Part shown: in pieces, positions 62,325-64,000 of the stretch
How positions within the stretch are numbered: position 1 is the stretch's first letter
Layout of the letters: the number at the start of each line of letters is the position of its first letter
DNA from: Petaurus breviceps papuanus
Lineage: Eukaryota; Chordata; Mammalia; Diprotodontia; Petauridae
NCBI GenBank assembly: GCA_028583685.1
Contig: JAMXIF010000224.1
Span: 5,073,225-5,137,224 of the forward strand
Direction: 5' to 3'
DNA length: 64,000 bases
Position numbers and translations under genes: made by a program
The notes under the pieces: generated by a model
Databases searched by the model: none
What the model was told of the DNA's origin: nothing
Seen by the model: only the letters and a program-made list of their open reading frames with translations

Positions 62325-63070
62325 TTTATACCAGAATCAGTGGGAAGAAAGAGCGTCTTCCTCAAGGGAGTGACATAGACTTTTGCAATAGTCCAGGCAA
62401 TGCATTAACTAACCACCAGGCATTTATTAAGTGCAGGCACTTCTGTGCCAGTTCCTGTCCTCAAGAAGCTTATGTTCTATAGGGAGGACATGCAGTATCA
62501 TGGAAATCCAGAGAACAGCGAAGTTTCAGGTGAGTCGTGAAGTTGGAAAGCGGATGCGTAAAGGGGCTGAGAGGTGATGGAGAGGAGACAAAGTGGGCAG
62601 GAAGGGGAGCACACAGACGATAGTGTGGAGGCATGGTGGCCTGCTTTGGTAGCAGCTAAGGAGAATGTCTCAGAAAGATGGAAGGTTAAGATACGGAGAA
62701 GGGGGCACAAAGAAAAGGCTTGTGCTTGGCGAGGACCAAGGCCACGTCTGTGCCGGAACCTGGCCGAGGAATTTTGACTTGTAGAGAGGGAGAGGGGGAA
62801 GTCGAGGTAAATGGTCTTTCTAGGTGACCTTCTAGGGACTCGTTCCATGGCTGCGTGGGTGAATTGTGCGGAGAGGTTGGGGGCAGCCGCGTGTAGGAGA
62901 CTGCTGGGAATACCAGATGAAGCGCAGGGTGAGGTTAGGAGGGCCTGCCCCAGAAGGGTGGTCCCTGGTCGGGGAGATGGAGCAGCTGGTTCGGTTTCTA
63001 GGAGATGAATGGGAGCGAAGAGCTGGGAACGCACCGAGACAGATCGGGGCGGTGGAGGGGAAGCCCAGGG
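62325..63070 (+). repeat. Ancient interspersed repeat, family unassigned
   Basis: GGGAGTGACATAGACTTTTG, CAATAGTCCAGGCAATG, ACCAGGCATTTATTAAGTGC and a purine-rich body resemble 54835-56260. It leads directly into the CpG island. Confidence 0.4.
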
Positions 63071-63129
63071 GCAATCACAGAGGATGCGTTTGACGGGATG
63101 GGTGGTTTGAGTTCGGAAAGCTCTGAGAT

Positions 63130-63930
63130 CTCAGGCCTCGCACTGAGTAAAGGCCGAGCGGAGAGCGGAGGGGCGCCAGGAGCTCGTTCCGGGGCCCAGG
63201 GCTGTCCGACCGCCGGCCTCAGCCCCGGCTTTGGCCTCCACCTCCCTCCCTCCCTCCCAGCCTGCCCCGCCCCCGCCCCCCCCCCCAGCCGCACAATGGC
63301 CTTAGGGCCGCGCCGCGCCCGCGGCTCACACTGAGCGCGGCAGCCACCGCCGCCACCGCCGGTAGCCTCGGTCTCCTGGCCTGGCGTGGCCCGGCGCGGC
63401 TCGGCCCGGCCCGGCCCGGCCTGACCTCCCCTCCTCCCCCCCTCCCCCCCCTCCCCGGCAGCCCTGGGCGGCTCCCGGCCCCGGCGCCGGCGCCGCGCCG
63501 CTCGCTGGCTGCGCTGGAGCGGCCGATCGCCCCGCCGCGTTGCCGCCGGAGTCGGGCCCAGGCCGTCCCGGTCCCGTTGCCGCCCCCCCGGCCCCGCAGC
63601 CCCACCCCACGGGGCCGCCGCCCGCGGCGCGGCCCGGGGCCCTGGCTCTCCCAGCCGCTGCCGCAGCTCCGGGCCGCACAATGCGCCACCCCGCCCGACT
63701 GGGTTGTCCCGGGCAACCGCGGCCAGCGTGGCGGCGGCGGCCTCCAGGGGGGCGGCGAGGCGGCCCCCAGGCCCGCCCGACCTGCCCAGGGGAACGCCGT
63801 CGCCGCCAGACCCCCCGCGCCCGGGACCCACGGTGAGCCAGGCGGCCGGCCGCGGCCCCGGCCCCGGGTTCGGGCCCTGGCCCCGTGCGCGGGGCTCGCC
63901 GCCCCGCACCCTGAGAGAGCGGGCGGGGGG
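63130..63930. promoter_or_regulatory. CpG island at the right edge
   Basis: Very GC- and CpG-rich over about 800 bases with many Sp1-type GC boxes, no TATA. It must be the promoter of a gene, most simply one running right from it. Human synteny (TTLL8, IL17REL, PIM3 lie on this side of MLC1) does not decide which, and nothing in the sequence resembles the start of PIM3. Confidence 0.75.
63540..63832 (+). other. Possible first exon of an unidentified gene
   Basis: A good donor, CCCACG/gtgagc, follows 63832 inside the island. The open frame before it is only an Arg/Pro-rich stretch of the sort any GC-rich DNA gives, so the exon may be non-coding. ATGs at 63296 and 63681 are possible starts but lack support. 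Confidence 0.3.
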
Positions 63931-64000
63931 CAGGGCTCTTGGGGGAAAGCCCCTCCCTCCCTCTACCTTCCTGGTCGAAAAGAAAGCTTGGGAACGGCTC

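Noticed and set aside
62998-63909. A 303-residue Gly/Arg/Pro frame on the minus strand and others in the right CpG island
   Set aside because: Compositional. No recognisable domain and no splice support for the minus strand.
63130-64000. Naming the right-hand gene TTLL8, IL17REL or PIM3 by synteny
   Set aside because: No coding sequence in the window supports any of them.

Overview
This is vertebrate, almost certainly marsupial, chromosomal DNA. Genes are split into short exons with GT-AG introns. Promoters are CpG islands in otherwise CpG-poor DNA. The repeats are L1, L2, MIR and CORE-SINEs, tRNA-derived SINEs of marsupial type, and ORF1-only half-L1 (HAL1) elements. The species cannot be fixed from the sequence.

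Two protein genes are recognised by translating exons and comparing them with remembered human proteins; both reading frames join exactly across every splice site. The minus-strand gene (343-21854, running off the left edge) is the 5' half of MOV10L1, the germ-line RNA helicase of the piRNA pathway. Thirteen coding exons give 628 residues plus two bases. The helicase core lies beyond the left edge. The plus-strand gene (27866-56511) is a complete MLC1 coding sequence: 11 coding exons, 379 residues. MLC1 is the astrocyte membrane protein mutated in megalencephalic leukoencephalopathy with subcortical cysts. The divergent MOV10L1/MLC1 order matches human 22q13.33.

Layout: 1-21854 MOV10L1 exons and introns, with L2, L1 and CORE-SINE debris; 21560-22140 CpG-island promoter of MOV10L1, with several CACGTG boxes in and around it and a full CRE just upstream; 22150-27220 spacer ending in a candidate non-coding MLC1 first exon; 27866-56511 MLC1 coding region, whose largest intron (34605-43993) carries two dimeric SINEs, a near-full-length HAL1 and an L1 3' end; 56512 to about 58490 MLC1 3' UTR with a 630-base polypyrimidine tract; 58909-61735 a second HAL1; 62062-63070 SINE and old repeat; 63130-63930 a CpG island with a possible first exon of an unidentified plus-strand gene.

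The two genes are not known to work together: MOV10L1 acts in male germ cells and MLC1 in astrocyte end-feet. I found no undescribed multi-gene system. The most unusual items are the dimeric SINE that moved as one unit, the promoter E-box cluster, the intronic poly-G tract, and the three cold-shock-like repeats in MOV10L1.
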